Origin: Nitrospira defluvii
GTDB lineage: Bacteria; Nitrospirota; Nitrospiria; Nitrospirales; Nitrospiraceae
DNA: 64,000 bases
Direction: 5' to 3'
Assembly (NCBI RefSeq): GCF_905220995.1
Contig: NZ_CAJNBJ010000017.1
Span: 620,001-684,000 of the forward strand
Numbering within the stretch: the stretch's first letter is position 1; every line of letters starts with the position of its first letter. Positions 34,494 to 42,656 of this stretch are shown here, one piece after another. Made by a program: the position numbers and the translations under genes. The notes below the pieces were generated by a model. The model searched no databases. It saw nothing but the letters and a program-made list of their open reading frames with translations, and was not told where the DNA came from.

Positions 34494-35801
34494 ATGCCGC
34501 CGGACCCCTTACTGATACTGAAGTGGAGCGACGAGATGAGGCACACGAAAAGCAAGCACGTGCGTGGCGGACAGATTGAAAACATCGGCCACAAGAGGCA
34601 ACTCATCACATGGAACCAAGGCAGGCGCGGGAGAAATATTCGTCTCAAAGTGAGTGGCACGCGTGAGACCGCCGAAAAAATCCTCCAAAAAATTCGCGAA
34701 GAATTCTACTCGCAAACTCACGGTATACGGATAGAAAAAGAGACCACGATCGCGGACCTTGTGGCACTCGTCGTGGATGACTACGCGGCTAACGCCCACA
34801 AGGACCAGCGCGGGGCCAAGTATTTACATAGTTTCTGGAGCACGTTTGCGCCGTCGCGACGCGCCGATGAGATCGATGCCGATCAGCTCTCTGTGTGGGC
34901 GAAGGAATGGAGGCAGGGAGGACTCTCTCCAGGGCGCACGAATCGACGGATGTCATTTCTCCTGCGCGGCTATCGCATCGCGCATGAACGCGGACTCGTC
35001 AATGATATTCCAAAATGGACCGACCTGAAGGAATCCCCGCCTCGGTCCGGGACGAGATCGTGGCAAGAGTTTATTAAGGTCCGAGGTCTCCTCCCCGCCC
35101 ATGTGGTCGTCCCGGTGACGATCGAATACTGGCTCGGTACACGGTCCGGCGAAACACTCACTCTCGAATGGACACAGGTACGATTTCACCATAATAAACA
35201 GCTGGTCGAGATCCGATTAAAGAGCATCGATACAAAGACGGGAGAGCAACGCGTCGCCGTGCTAGGAGGAGATCTCTACACGGTACTGAAGTCGTGGCAC
35301 GTGTTCACACAAGCCACCTATCCTCACGTGAAGACCGTCTGTTACTACAAAGGGAAGCCGATGAAGTCAAACAAGACAGCATGGCAGACCGCGTGTGTGC
35401 GCGCGGGCCTGGGGCATTGGGAACGTCCCGACGGCGCCGAGGTCGGGAATCGACGATATCGCGGCGCCCTGATTCACGATTTCAGGAGGACCGCCGTCTC
35501 AAATATGGAAGACGCTGGGATCCCGCGTAAGGTAGCGATGGCGATTTCCGGGCACAAAACTGATTCAGTGTACCGGCGTTACCATATCGTCAGAAAAGCT
35601 GATTTGGTCGAGGCCGGCAGAAAACTGCTCGCGCATCATACAGAGGAGCATGGCAGCCAGGCCGCGCCGGAATTCTCGCCAGAAAAAGTGTTCACAAAAT
35701 GTTCACCGACTTCACAGATGACCCCGAAACACCCCGGATCTGGTCGGACCCGTCAGACCCCCTCAAAACAGAGAAACGCCGCGTCCATAGCGTCGAAATA
35801 G
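34494..35801 (+). CDS. Tyrosine recombinase (integrase) of element A
   Basis: 435 residues from ATG at 34494; a second in-frame ATG at 34536 has a better-placed GGAG and may be the true start. Catalytic residues are visible: R in GTRSGETLTLEW, H-x-x-R in LIHDFRRTAVSN, H in ISGHKTDS and Y in VYRRYHIV. An SAM-like core-binding domain precedes them. The gene ends 50 bp before the tRNA-Thr-derived repeat at 35851, so this is probably the enzyme that placed element A at a tRNA-Thr. Its end overlaps the convergent integrase of element B by 49 bp. Confidence 0.88.
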   Translation: MPPDPLLILKWSDEMRHTKSKHVRGGQIENIGHKRQLITWNQGRRGRNIRLKVSGTRETAEKILQKIREEFYSQTHGIRIEKETTIADLVALVVDDYAANAHKDQRGAKYLHSFWSTFAPSRRADEIDADQLSVWAKEWRQGGLSPGRTNRRMSFLLRGYRIAHERGLVNDIPKWTDLKESPPRSGTRSWQEFIKVRGLLPAHVVVPVTIEYWLGTRSGETLTLEWTQVRFHHNKQLVEIRLKSIDTKTGEQRVAVLGGDLYTVLKSWHVFTQATYPHVKTVCYYKGKPMKSNKTAWQTACVRAGLGHWERPDGAEVGNRRYRGALIHDFRRTAVSNMEDAGIPRKVAMAISGHKTDSVYRRYHIVRKADLVEAGRKLLAHHTEEHGSQAAPEFSPEKVFTKCSPTSQMTPKHPGSGRTRQTPSKQRNAASIASK

Positions 35802-37087
35802 GCTCTAGGCGCGGCGTTTGCAATCGGCTTGAAAACTGACGACCAGCGGATTTGTAAACCGCCGGTTGGGGGTTCGATTCCTCTCGCCAGCTCCATAAAT
35901 TCAACTGACGAATCAACCGGTTGGCGGCTTACAGAGCCACTACTCTCCCCTCGCAATTCTGCGAGTGTAACCGTAAGTGTAACCGTCTGACGCTCAAAGT
36001 ACGCAGAGAGTGAACGCGCTGCCTGTTCGAGGTCCCGCTCATTCACAATGTTGTACCGGTCAAACACGCTTCGAGTCTTATGGCCGGAAATGGACATGGC
36101 CACCTTTTCTGGCACTCCGGCTCGCACCATGTTCCGTACAGCAGTACGTCGGAAGTCATGTGGGATTCTACCTACCCATACCAAATGCTTCTTCTTCTCA
36201 TCTTTCACCATCCCCCCGAGGCCGACCCTCTCGCACGCCTTCCGCCAAGAATGCTTCAAACTCTGTAGGCGAATTCCTCCACGATGGCAGATCCAGGGAC
36301 AACCAGGCCATTTGAGGTCGCAGCGTGTCTTCCAAGCCAAAAGCACCCGGTAAAGATCGCCCGTTAGATACAGAACCCTGGGCGTATTGGTTTTGGTATC
36401 CTGTGCCTGCAAAAATAGCTTTCCCTCCGTCCAATTGATTTGCCGCCATTGCAGCGAACAGACCTCCCCCATTCGCATCCCGCTGTAGTAGGCAAGAGTC
36501 GCAGCAACCTGGGCATAATCAGGCAAGGCGCCTCGAAGGGCGAGGAAATCCTCGTGCTCGAAGAATCCTGATCGAATGTTGTATTCTTTGAGCTGGGGAA
36601 TATGGGGAACCCGAGCGACCAGTTGAGGTGTTTGTTGAAAGCCCATTCGAAACATTCGCTTCAGAAATCCTGTTTCCCGGTTGATGGTGCCGTTTGCTGC
36701 GCCCTCCCCTTGACGTTTGACGATATAGCCTTTGATTCGCTCGGTGGTAATGGCAGACACCCGCATCTTTCGAAAGTATGGCTCTAAATGGTTCTGGTAC
36801 TCGTTGACCCGCCTTCCAGTCTTACGTTTGTTCAATTCGTAATCTTGTCTTACGAGGGCAGCCAAGTCTTCATAGCTTATTCTGTCGATATTGGGCCCAC
36901 GATATAGCCCTGCAGCTATCTCCCCTTCCTTAATTTTCAGAATTCGTTTTGCTCGGTCCTTATCACTGGTCCTTGTGCTTTCTTGGATAGGTCTGCCCTC
37001 AACGTAATACTTCATCCAGTATGGGCCCTGTTCGGCCAAAGTCCCTGTCGTCGGATCGCGTTTCTTGCGTCGGTAAATCATCCCCAT
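35753..37087 (-). CDS. Tyrosine recombinase (integrase) of element B
   Basis: 444 residues from ATG at 37087 with GGGAGGGG upstream; longer frames overlap the excisionase-like gene. Catalytic residues: R in SGMRMGEVCSLQW, H-x-x-R in IPHDFRRTAVRN, H in ISGHKTRS and Y in VFDRYNIV. The last 50 residues (MELARGIEPPTGGLQIR onward) are a translation of the antisense tRNA repeat and of the neighbouring element, so the C-terminus depends on the integration site. It shares only the catalytic motifs closely with the element A enzyme. Confidence 0.88.
   Translation of the reverse strand: MGMIYRRKKRDPTTGTLAEQGPYWMKYYVEGRPIQESTRTSDKDRAKRILKIKEGEIAAGLYRGPNIDRISYEDLAALVRQDYELNKRKTGRRVNEYQNHLEPYFRKMRVSAITTERIKGYIVKRQGEGAANGTINRETGFLKRMFRMGFQQTPQLVARVPHIPQLKEYNIRSGFFEHEDFLALRGALPDYAQVAATLAYYSGMRMGEVCSLQWRQINWTEGKLFLQAQDTKTNTPRVLYLTGDLYRVLLAWKTRCDLKWPGCPWICHRGGIRLQSLKHSWRKACERVGLGGMVKDEKKKHLVWVGRIPHDFRRTAVRNMVRAGVPEKVAMSISGHKTRSVFDRYNIVNERDLEQAARSLSAYFERQTVTLTVTLAELRGESSGSVSRQPVDSSVEFMELARGIEPPTGGLQIRWSSVFKPIANAAPRAYFDAMDAAFLCFEGV
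35851..35896 (+). repeat. tRNA-Thr-derived 46-bp att repeat, left copy of element B
   Basis: Identical to 41099-41144. It spans the 3' half of a tRNA-Thr with anticodon TGT: anticodon loop TTTGTAA, T-loop GGTTCGATTCC, acceptor end CGCCAGCTCCA. The sequence upstream is not a tRNA 5' half, so this is an attachment-site remnant. Confidence 0.85.
35965..35986. promoter_or_regulatory. Putative integrase arm-type sites, left
   Basis: GTGTAACCGT at 35965-35974 and again at 35977-35986, a 12-bp period, 69 bp inside the left att repeat. They overlap the coding end of the element B integrase. Confidence 0.45.
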
Positions 37088-37277
37088 GATGCCCCTCCCG
37101 CTTATTGTTTTCGATGAAGCGGTCCATATCGAAAATATCGAACAGGACGCGCCGTCCTTGCCGCACACAGGGCAGTTTGCTGGACCAGTTGAGATGACGA
37201 ACTGCCCACTGGCTGATACCGAGGTATCGAGCCGCCTCTCTGACCGAATACAGCCGTTTGAATACTTCCTCTGACAT
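36999..37277 (-). CDS. Excisionase-like HTH protein of element B
   Basis: 92 residues from ATG at 37277 with AAAGGGGGTG upstream. LYSVREAARYLGISQWAVRHL followed by RQGRRVLFDIFDMDRFIEN is the winged helix-turn-helix pattern of excisionase/AlpA-like proteins. Its last 30 codons overlap the integrase start by 89 bp, so translation is probably coupled. Confidence 0.7.
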   Translation of the reverse strand: MSEEVFKRLYSVREAARYLGISQWAVRHLNWSSKLPCVRQGRRVLFDIFDMDRFIENNKREGHHGDDLPTQETRSDDRDFGRTGPILDEVLR

Positions 37278-37333
37278 TTCCATCACCCCCTTTCGTTTAG
37301 AACTGATTGTTTTCACACTGGAGCTAATCACCG

Positions 37334-37633
37334 CTAGGATTTTAGTTTGGGTTTCTTAAGCTCAGGCGGATTCATGATTACTCCAAGGCCTTTTAACGCC
37401 TCACCGGTCATTTTCTTCCATCCCTTCATAGCCTGATCGAGCTTACCCGCTTTTGCTTGTTCCAACATCGTGGCCATGTGTTCGAGGATCGGCTGCTGCT
37501 CACTTAGCAGATCGCGGATAATTTCGGCACGTGGTTTTTCCATCGCAGCGGATACGCGCGATATCGTTTCATAGAGATCGGTGGGCAACGACAATAGGAC
37601 TCGATGCGGCGTGTTTTTAGGTTTAGGACTCAT
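37334..37633 (-). CDS. Ribbon-helix-helix-like regulator of element B
   Basis: 99 residues from ATG at 37633. HRVLLSLPTDLYETISRVSA, then KPRAEIIRDLLSEQQPIL, is strand-helix-helix as in CopG-type regulators, followed by a basic helical tail. It is encoded just before the excisionase-like gene on the same strand and likely controls these genes; AT-rich DNA lies upstream of its start. Confidence 0.6.
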   Translation of the reverse strand: MSPKPKNTPHRVLLSLPTDLYETISRVSAAMEKPRAEIIRDLLSEQQPILEHMATMLEQAKAGKLDQAMKGWKKMTGEALKGLGVIMNPPELKKPKLKS

Positions 37634-37877
37634 TTATAGCCCTCCGTTATATTAATTTGTTTATAGCGAAGCGCTATATCAAAGTCAATTCATAAACTTT
37701 TGTAAGCCTCATTAACCACGGCGCTGTCCGGTGAGGAGGGGGCAGATCCACGCGCGTCGGATAAGCCCTACATACTCAAGTTCTTCCTCGATAGCAGAGT
37801 GCCTTCCCCCCTTCGACTACTAGTTGCCTTGATGCGGCTCGAAGTAGTCTCTCCCCAGCTTCGGAGGAGGACTCGTT

Positions 37878-38621
37878 ATGTTCACCATGCGGTTTCTGAG
37901 TGGAAGTGTGTTGGTTCTCACGCTGGCATGGTCAGTACCTATTGCCTGCGCAGAAGACAACGGTCTCACACCTCAAGTCGATCCTTATATCGCACTGTTC
38001 GGCGGGATGACGTTGCCATCGAAAACCGATGCGAAAGTCAATAATTCCGGAATGAATCTTACAGTCTTGGATCAAGACTTCGGCAGCTCAAAATCCTTGG
38101 GAGGAAAAGTCGGTGTCTGGTTTCCTGGGCTACGACGGTCAACCGGCCTGGATTTCGGGCTGGAGGTGGATGTCACTAATTATCAGCCAGACGTAAAGGC
38201 TGGGCGGTTCCAAGCAAATGGCACACTCAATGGGATTCCCGTTGTCGCGACGGCTAGCCGGAGTAGCAACATGGATGTGAATGCCACTATCGTCGCGACC
38301 AACCTCTTACTCCGTCTGCCGATATATGTATCAGCTGAGTTTCCTCAGGGTCGGCTCTATCCATATCTCGGGGGAGGGCCAGGCGTTCAAAAATCGTCGT
38401 TCGGCTCCAACGGAAAATCAGACTATGATCTAGCACTTCAAGCCGTCGCCGGCATGCACGTCTTCCTTGCCAAACGCGTCTCCTTGTTTGCGGAGTATAA
38501 ATTTACGCACGCCACCCAAACCTTCGGCTTCACAAGCTCTACCGGTGCCACCCAGGATGAGCGATATACCTTCAACGTCAGTCATGTCGTGGGTGGACTT
38601 GCCGTCCACTTTGGAAACTGA
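37878..38621 (+). CDS. Outer membrane beta-barrel protein
   Basis: 247 residues from ATG at 37878 with GGAGGAGG upstream. An N-terminal signal peptide (hydrophobic SGSVLVLTLAWSVPIACA) precedes strands of alternating residues: DPYIALFGGMTLPS, GGKVGVWFPGLR, LYPYLGGGPGVQ, RVSLFAEYKFTHA, ending HVVGGLAVHFGN with the terminal aromatic-type strand of OmpA/OmpX-like eight-stranded barrels. The role is unknown. It starts a run of three envelope genes carried by element B. Confidence 0.75.
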   Translation: MFTMRFLSGSVLVLTLAWSVPIACAEDNGLTPQVDPYIALFGGMTLPSKTDAKVNNSGMNLTVLDQDFGSSKSLGGKVGVWFPGLRRSTGLDFGLEVDVTNYQPDVKAGRFQANGTLNGIPVVATASRSSNMDVNATIVATNLLLRLPIYVSAEFPQGRLYPYLGGGPGVQKSSFGSNGKSDYDLALQAVAGMHVFLAKRVSLFAEYKFTHATQTFGFTSSTGATQDERYTFNVSHVVGGLAVHFGN

Positions 38622-38679
38622 CCCGTCTAGCAGAGGGGTTATGAAGACATCAAGAACATTGATTCTCACCGGAGGCCCT

Positions 38680-39051
38680 ATGAAACGTTTGTTCAGATTG
38701 TGCGCACTTCTTGCTTTTGGGGGCGCATTGATGAGCGGCTGTACGTCGGTCGGAAACTTAGGCATTGTCACGAAACCTTCGGCCAATAATGCAGACAGAC
38801 TTAAGTCGGGTGTGAGTTTTGAGGAACTTGGACCAGTGGAAGGATCTGGCTGTCGGCACTTCATCCTTGCCGTTATTCCATTCGGTGATTCCAGCTTTTC
38901 AAAAGCTGTGGACGAAGCACTCAGTCAAAAAGGTGGTGATGCATTGATCAACGTGACCGTCTCCAGCAGCTTGTATGGCTTCATTCCGATCTACAACGTC
39001 TACAGCTTCACATGCACATCAGTGAGCGGCATCGCCGTGAAATACAAGTAA
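38680..39051 (+). CDS. TRL-like lipoprotein
   Basis: 123 residues from ATG at 38680 with GGAGG upstream; an in-frame ATG at 38641 is less likely. Signal peptide with lipobox LMSGC at 19-23. The later part (GCRHFILAVIPFGDSSFSKA, then GGDALINVTVSS, then YSFTCTSVSGIAVKYK) matches the TRL-like family of small bacterial lipoproteins as I recall it. Probably on the outer membrane. Same operon as the barrel gene. Confidence 0.65.
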   Translation: MKRLFRLCALLAFGGALMSGCTSVGNLGIVTKPSANNADRLKSGVSFEELGPVEGSGCRHFILAVIPFGDSSFSKAVDEALSQKGGDALINVTVSSSLYGFIPIYNVYSFTCTSVSGIAVKYK

Positions 39052-39082
39052 ACACAACACCTTTGCGAAAGGCCATAGAACG

Positions 39083-39862
39083 ATGTTCCGAATGCGACTC
39101 TCTCGGATACTAGTTGCCCTGACTATTGTGTTCTTAGCAGGTTGCGGCACGACTCGGATACCTGCGCCATCTGAAGCAGTGAACGATCTGTCGGGCAAAA
39201 CTAAAATCCATATTGCTCATTACGATCCAGAAAAATTTACTATTTGGATAGGTGGGCAAACTGGCCGTGGTATAGCCTTGGGAATTCTGCTTGGTGGAAT
39301 TGGCGGCGCCATAGAGGGAGGACTACAACTTGACGAGGCTAGAGAGACTGGAGCTAAGTTTATCTCGGCCTCTCAACTCATGGATCCGGTCACTCAAATC
39401 GAGAATCGTTTCCTTAGGGCGTGGCAACGAGAGCTGCAGTTGACGGCTCTTCCAGCCGCACAGTTGATGAGTAGCGACAGCGCACGCAGACTACAAGAAC
39501 AATTTAATGAAGGATATGTGATTGATTTTAAGACACAGAAGTGGAGTATTGAACCAGTGTTATACGGCGGATTGTCATCTGACCATAGTACTTACCGCCC
39601 TTCATACACAGGACGAGCTCGACTTGTTCGTCTTCACGATCAGAAGATAGTTTGGGAAGGAACTTGCACGTATGCGAAAGATCAAACCCTTACTCCCACA
39701 TTGAATCGTGATGAAATTACCGGGGATGACAAGGGCACGGCTCTAAAAGCCGCCCTGCAAACCTTGGGGGATGCGTGTGCAGACGATCTGTGGAGACAGT
39801 TCTTTGGTCGAGAGTCTGGCCCTGACTTCCAGCCAACCACCGTGACCGAGGCGACCAGGTAA
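39083..39862 (+). CDS. Lipoprotein of unknown function
   Basis: 259 residues from ATG at 39083. Lipobox FLAGC at 18-22. A glycine-rich hydrophobic stretch (GRGIALGILLGGIGGAIEGG) at about 73-92 could insert in a membrane. The C-terminal region is mixed alpha/beta, with DDLWRQFF near the end. No family recognised. Followed by a strong hairpin. Confidence 0.6.
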   Translation: MFRMRLSRILVALTIVFLAGCGTTRIPAPSEAVNDLSGKTKIHIAHYDPEKFTIWIGGQTGRGIALGILLGGIGGAIEGGLQLDEARETGAKFISASQLMDPVTQIENRFLRAWQRELQLTALPAAQLMSSDSARRLQEQFNEGYVIDFKTQKWSIEPVLYGGLSSDHSTYRPSYTGRARLVRLHDQKIVWEGTCTYAKDQTLTPTLNRDEITGDDKGTALKAALQTLGDACADDLWRQFFGRESGPDFQPTTVTEATR

Positions 39863-39875
39863 GCGACGGACCGCT

Positions 39876-39902
39876 CTGGGGGGAGTCTTCGACACCCCCC
39901 AG
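39876..39902 (+). terminator. Hairpin after the lipoprotein operon
   Basis: CTGGGGGG (39876-39883) pairs with CCCCCCAG (39895-39902), 11-nt loop, 13 bp after the stop. It lies between convergent genes and may serve both. Confidence 0.55.
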
Positions 39903-39946
39903 ATCCATAGGAGCGCCCGCACTTCGGCAAGCGCCGGCGCGGTGCG

Positions 39947-40936
39947 TCATGAGCTTGGAGTAATTGGCACCCGTTCAGCGTTTCCGTTATCCCATCGTAT
40001 GGAGGCATCCTCAAAACCCGCAATCCATCCATAGGTGCCCGACCCACCTATCCACTCCGTAAGACGGCAGCACACGCCGACGCGACGCAATGCCTCTTGT
40101 CGTATGAGGGTATACATTCTTCTTTCAACGTCTTTTGCCGTTCGGTCGAGCACAAACTCATGCTTTTGCGTTGGCACCTTCACGCCCAACGAACAAAAAT
40201 ACCGGTGTTCCTCAAAGTCACGCGGCATGTTGTCGAAATCCTTGCTGATGTACTTCGACAGATAACGCGCAAGCTTCACGGGAGAACAGCCAGGACGAGG
40301 TCCTCGGACATTGACTTGCCCCTGGCCGTTCCCGACGATCCTGTACCAACAGCGCCGCAAGAGCCGCACATCCTGAAACCCCTTCACTGCGAGATGAGGA
40401 TGCAGCGCCCCACGCTGTTGCCGTTCCAGGACCGCCACATAGGGCATAGAGCAGCCCGATCGCGAAAGCGCCCGCCGTAGCCGCCCTAGATCGTGCAACA
40501 CGCGGTCTCGATCCTCTACATTTGCTCGATAGGTCAAGGTCACGAGATGGTCGGCTCCGATGGTCAGGCATTTCTTCCGAATGGTGCTCTTGGCCCGGCC
40601 TCGTGCCCGAGCCTCGTTCATCTTTCTATTCCGCGATGCGCCTTTCTCTCCTTTCTTGCCTTGAATCGGGTCTAACCTTCCCCAAGACATTTCGACCCAT
40701 TGTTTTCCAAAATCATGAATCGTGATGGACCAGACATTCCCTGCAGGAGGTAGTGTGATGTGAGGCCATGTGTGGTCGCCGAGAAATGTCCTCCTGTCAA
40801 GTTTAGGAGAGGCCGCTGGCGCGGCTCCCCTGCGCGGGTGGCTTGCGCCACCCCGCGCACGGGCATCACCGGCCGAGCGGGACAGCCTCGATTGCTGCGT
40901 CGGTTCTTTTTCGTTCCCGCCCACGTTCGACCTCAC
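39947..40936 (-). CDS. HUH-type replication initiator of element B
   Basis: Up to 329 residues; the start is uncertain (GTG at 40936, or ATG at 40690) because the first 50 codons cover a GC-rich hairpin region. Motifs of HUH endonucleases: TLTY at 133-136, H179-P-H181 in GALHPHLAVKG, and Y225-L-S-K-Y229 in ARYLSKYISKDF, the motif order of phage and plasmid Rep (G2P/ORF2-like) proteins. It nicks DNA to start rolling-circle replication. Together with the integrase it would let the element replicate as a circle after excision. Confidence 0.75.
   Translation of the reverse strand: MRSNVGGNEKEPTQQSRLSRSAGDARARGGASHPRRGAAPAASPKLDRRTFLGDHTWPHITLPPAGNVWSITIHDFGKQWVEMSWGRLDPIQGKKGEKGASRNRKMNEARARGRAKSTIRKKCLTIGADHLVTLTYRANVEDRDRVLHDLGRLRRALSRSGCSMPYVAVLERQQRGALHPHLAVKGFQDVRLLRRCWYRIVGNGQGQVNVRGPRPGCSPVKLARYLSKYISKDFDNMPRDFEEHRYFCSLGVKVPTQKHEFVLDRTAKDVERRMYTLIRQEALRRVGVCCRLTEWIGGSGTYGWIAGFEDASIRWDNGNAERVPITPSS
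40832..40858. other. GC-rich hairpin near the Rep start
   Basis: GCGCGGGTGGC (40832-40842) pairs with GCCACCCCGCGC (40847-40858, one bulged C) around TTGC. It falls in the doubtful N-terminal part of the Rep frame and could be a nicking-origin hairpin. Confidence 0.35.
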
Positions 40937-40945
40937 CTCGAAAAT

Positions 40946-40967
40946 GTGTAACCAAAATTGTAACCGT
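40946..40967. promoter_or_regulatory. Putative integrase arm-type sites, right
   Basis: GTGTAACC at 40946-40953 and TTGTAACCGT at 40958-40967, again with a 12-bp period, 132 bp inside the right att repeat. Confidence 0.45.
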
Positions 40968-41098
40968 AACGGCCCTTTTTAGCGTTTCGAACAGCAACTC
41001 CACGCAACATGGCACTATCGCCTAACCCAATGGTGGATCAGGCGATTCCAGTGGTTCTGATGCTGTGGAGTGGTGGGGTGAAAGAGGCTCAGGACTGC

Positions 41099-41144
41099 TT
41101 TGTAAACCGCCGGTTGGGGGTTCGATTCCTCTCGCCAGCTCCAT
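41099..41144 (+). repeat. tRNA-Thr-derived 46-bp att repeat, right copy of element B
   Basis: Identical to 35851-35896. It is also without a tRNA 5' half, so it marks the right boundary of the island with the chromosome. Confidence 0.85.
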
Positions 41145-41290
41145 TCTTTCCCTTCGCTTCACTATTTGCATCAGGGCCTAACTACTACTTTGCTCTGTTA
41201 TGTTCAAATCCCCTGCCCCATTGGCAGAGGTGGCTCCGGTTGGTTGGACAGTCTCGCGCCTTCCTTAAGTGGTGCCTGGTGGACTGTTGA

Positions 41291-42121
41291 CTACGCGGCC
41301 GCACGCCGTGTTGTCAGATTCTCATAGTACATCTGGTCAGGTGTCTGGCCGCCAAGCGCCTGATGTGGCCTGGTCTGATTGTAGAACGTTAGATAGCGCG
41401 CCAAGCCCTGGTGCACAGCCTCGACGGTGTCGTAGGCATGTAAATAGACCTCCTCGTATTTAATGCTTTTCCACAGCCGTTCGACAAACACGTTGTCTCG
41501 CCAGCAGCCTTTCCCGTCCATGCTGATTTGGATGCCGTGGTGGGTCAGAAGCCCCGTGAACTCTTGGCTGGTAAATTGGCACCCCTGATCGGTATTGAAG
41601 ATCTCGGGCGGGCCATAGCGGCTCACAGCATCCTGTACCGCGTCCAGACAGAAGTCGGTCGTGAGCGTGTTGGAGCGCCGCCACGCCAACACCCGGCGAC
41701 TGGCCCAGTCCAGGACGGCAAACAAGTACACGAAGCCCCGCGCCATCGGGATATAGGTGATATCGGCCGCCCAGACATGATTGGGTCGCGAGATCTTCAG
41801 GTCGCGCAGGAGATAGGGGTAGACCTGATGGGCCGGATGCCGGCGGCTGAGATGCGGCTTCCGATACAGGGCCTCAATACCCATGCGTCGCATCAGCGTG
41901 GCCACATGTCGTCTTCCAATGGCGTGGCCCTCTTGCCGCAAGAGATCGCGCAGCATCCGGGCGCCGGCAAACGGATGGGCCAGATGCAGCTCGTCGATCC
42001 GCCGCATCAGCACGAGCACCGGCTCTGATAGCGGCGTGGACTGGTAGTACGCAGTGGACCGAGCCAGCTTCAGCAGCTGGCATTGCCGCCGCACAGGCAG
42101 TGGATGGGTGCGATCAATCAT
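41291..42121 (-). CDS. IS3-family transposase OrfB (DDE integrase core)
   Basis: 276 residues; its ATG overlaps the OrfA stop (ATGA at 42118-42121). HTH_21-type region (HPFAGARMLRDLL, GIEALYRKP), then the rve core with D in AADITYIPM, D in NTDQGCQF and E in VERLWKSIKYEE; K follows E by seven residues as usual. Ends with FYNQTRPHQALGGQTP, typical of IS3 members. Apparently intact. Confidence 0.9.
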   Translation of the reverse strand: MIDRTHPLPVRRQCQLLKLARSTAYYQSTPLSEPVLVLMRRIDELHLAHPFAGARMLRDLLRQEGHAIGRRHVATLMRRMGIEALYRKPHLSRRHPAHQVYPYLLRDLKISRPNHVWAADITYIPMARGFVYLFAVLDWASRRVLAWRRSNTLTTDFCLDAVQDAVSRYGPPEIFNTDQGCQFTSQEFTGLLTHHGIQISMDGKGCWRDNVFVERLWKSIKYEEVYLHAYDTVEAVHQGLARYLTFYNQTRPHQALGGQTPDQMYYENLTTRRAAA

Positions 42122-42417
42122 GGCTTTGCGCTCCGCAAGCCCGCCTTGGTGAGCGCCCCGGCTAAAAAATCATTCTCCAGGGCCAGTTGGCCAATCTTGG
42201 CGTGGAGGGTCTTGAGATCCGGAGTTTCTGCCGGCGGCTTGGTGCCACCAAACACATCGGCCGCGCGCGCCAGCAATTGCTGCTTCCATTCGGTGATCTG
42301 CGTGGGGTGGACCTGAAACTGCTCCGCCAATTCGGCCAGCGTCTTGTCGCCTTTGACCGCCGCCAACGCCACTTGCGCCTGAAACGTCGCCCTGTGATTC
42401 CGTCGCGTTCTCTTCAT
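42118..42417 (-). CDS. IS3-family transposase OrfA
   Basis: 99 residues from ATG at 42417; the longer frame to 42474 starts in the terminal repeat. Transposase_8-type HTH: KRTRRNHRATFQAQVALAAV, then ELAEQFQVHPTQITEWKQQL. A leucine-rich helix near the end (LKTLHAKIGQLALENDFL) is the usual dimerisation segment. Confidence 0.88.
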   Translation of the reverse strand: MKRTRRNHRATFQAQVALAAVKGDKTLAELAEQFQVHPTQITEWKQQLLARAADVFGGTKPPAETPDLKTLHAKIGQLALENDFLAGALTKAGLRSAKP

Positions 42418-42656
42418 CGCCTCGCTCCTCTGGTTCGCCACCACCTGGTGGCTTCGGTGAAGCCAGGCTACCACTTACCACACTGTCCGAATTGCCGGCG
42501 CCCCCTCTGGCTAAGGTATCCCGCCGACAGCAGCGCCCCCTCCAAAGTGTTAGCAATTCTGGGGACTAGGCCCAACCAGCACATTGGCATATAGTTTCAT
42601 TCACCAGTAGCATTGAATTTGGCAAACCGAGGGAAACACAGCAAGGAGGAAGCACC

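Larger units (their letters stand above)
35851..41144. mobile_element. Integrative element B in a tRNA-Thr att array (5.25 kb)
   Basis: Bounded by 46-bp direct repeats. Gene order: integrase, excisionase-like, ribbon-helix-helix-like (minus strand), outer membrane protein, two lipoproteins (plus strand), and a HUH Rep (minus strand). Paired 12-bp-spaced GTGTAACC repeats lie inside both ends. No mobilisation, coat or packaging gene is present. Confidence 0.8.
41245..42489 (-). mobile_element. IS3-family insertion sequence
   Basis: About 1.24 kb. Imperfect inverted ends begin TTGGACAGT at the left (41244-41252) and TCGGACAGT read inward from the right (42482-42490). Inner parts also match: TTAAGTGGTGCCTGG against GTAAGTGGTAGCCTGG. 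Two overlapping transposase frames fill it. No clear target duplication is seen. Ends are approximate by a few bases. Confidence 0.8.

Noticed and set aside
35806-35896. A complete tRNA gene at the left att repeat
   Set aside because: Only the 3' half from the anticodon loop onward fits; the upstream bases do not form the acceptor 5' strand or D arm.
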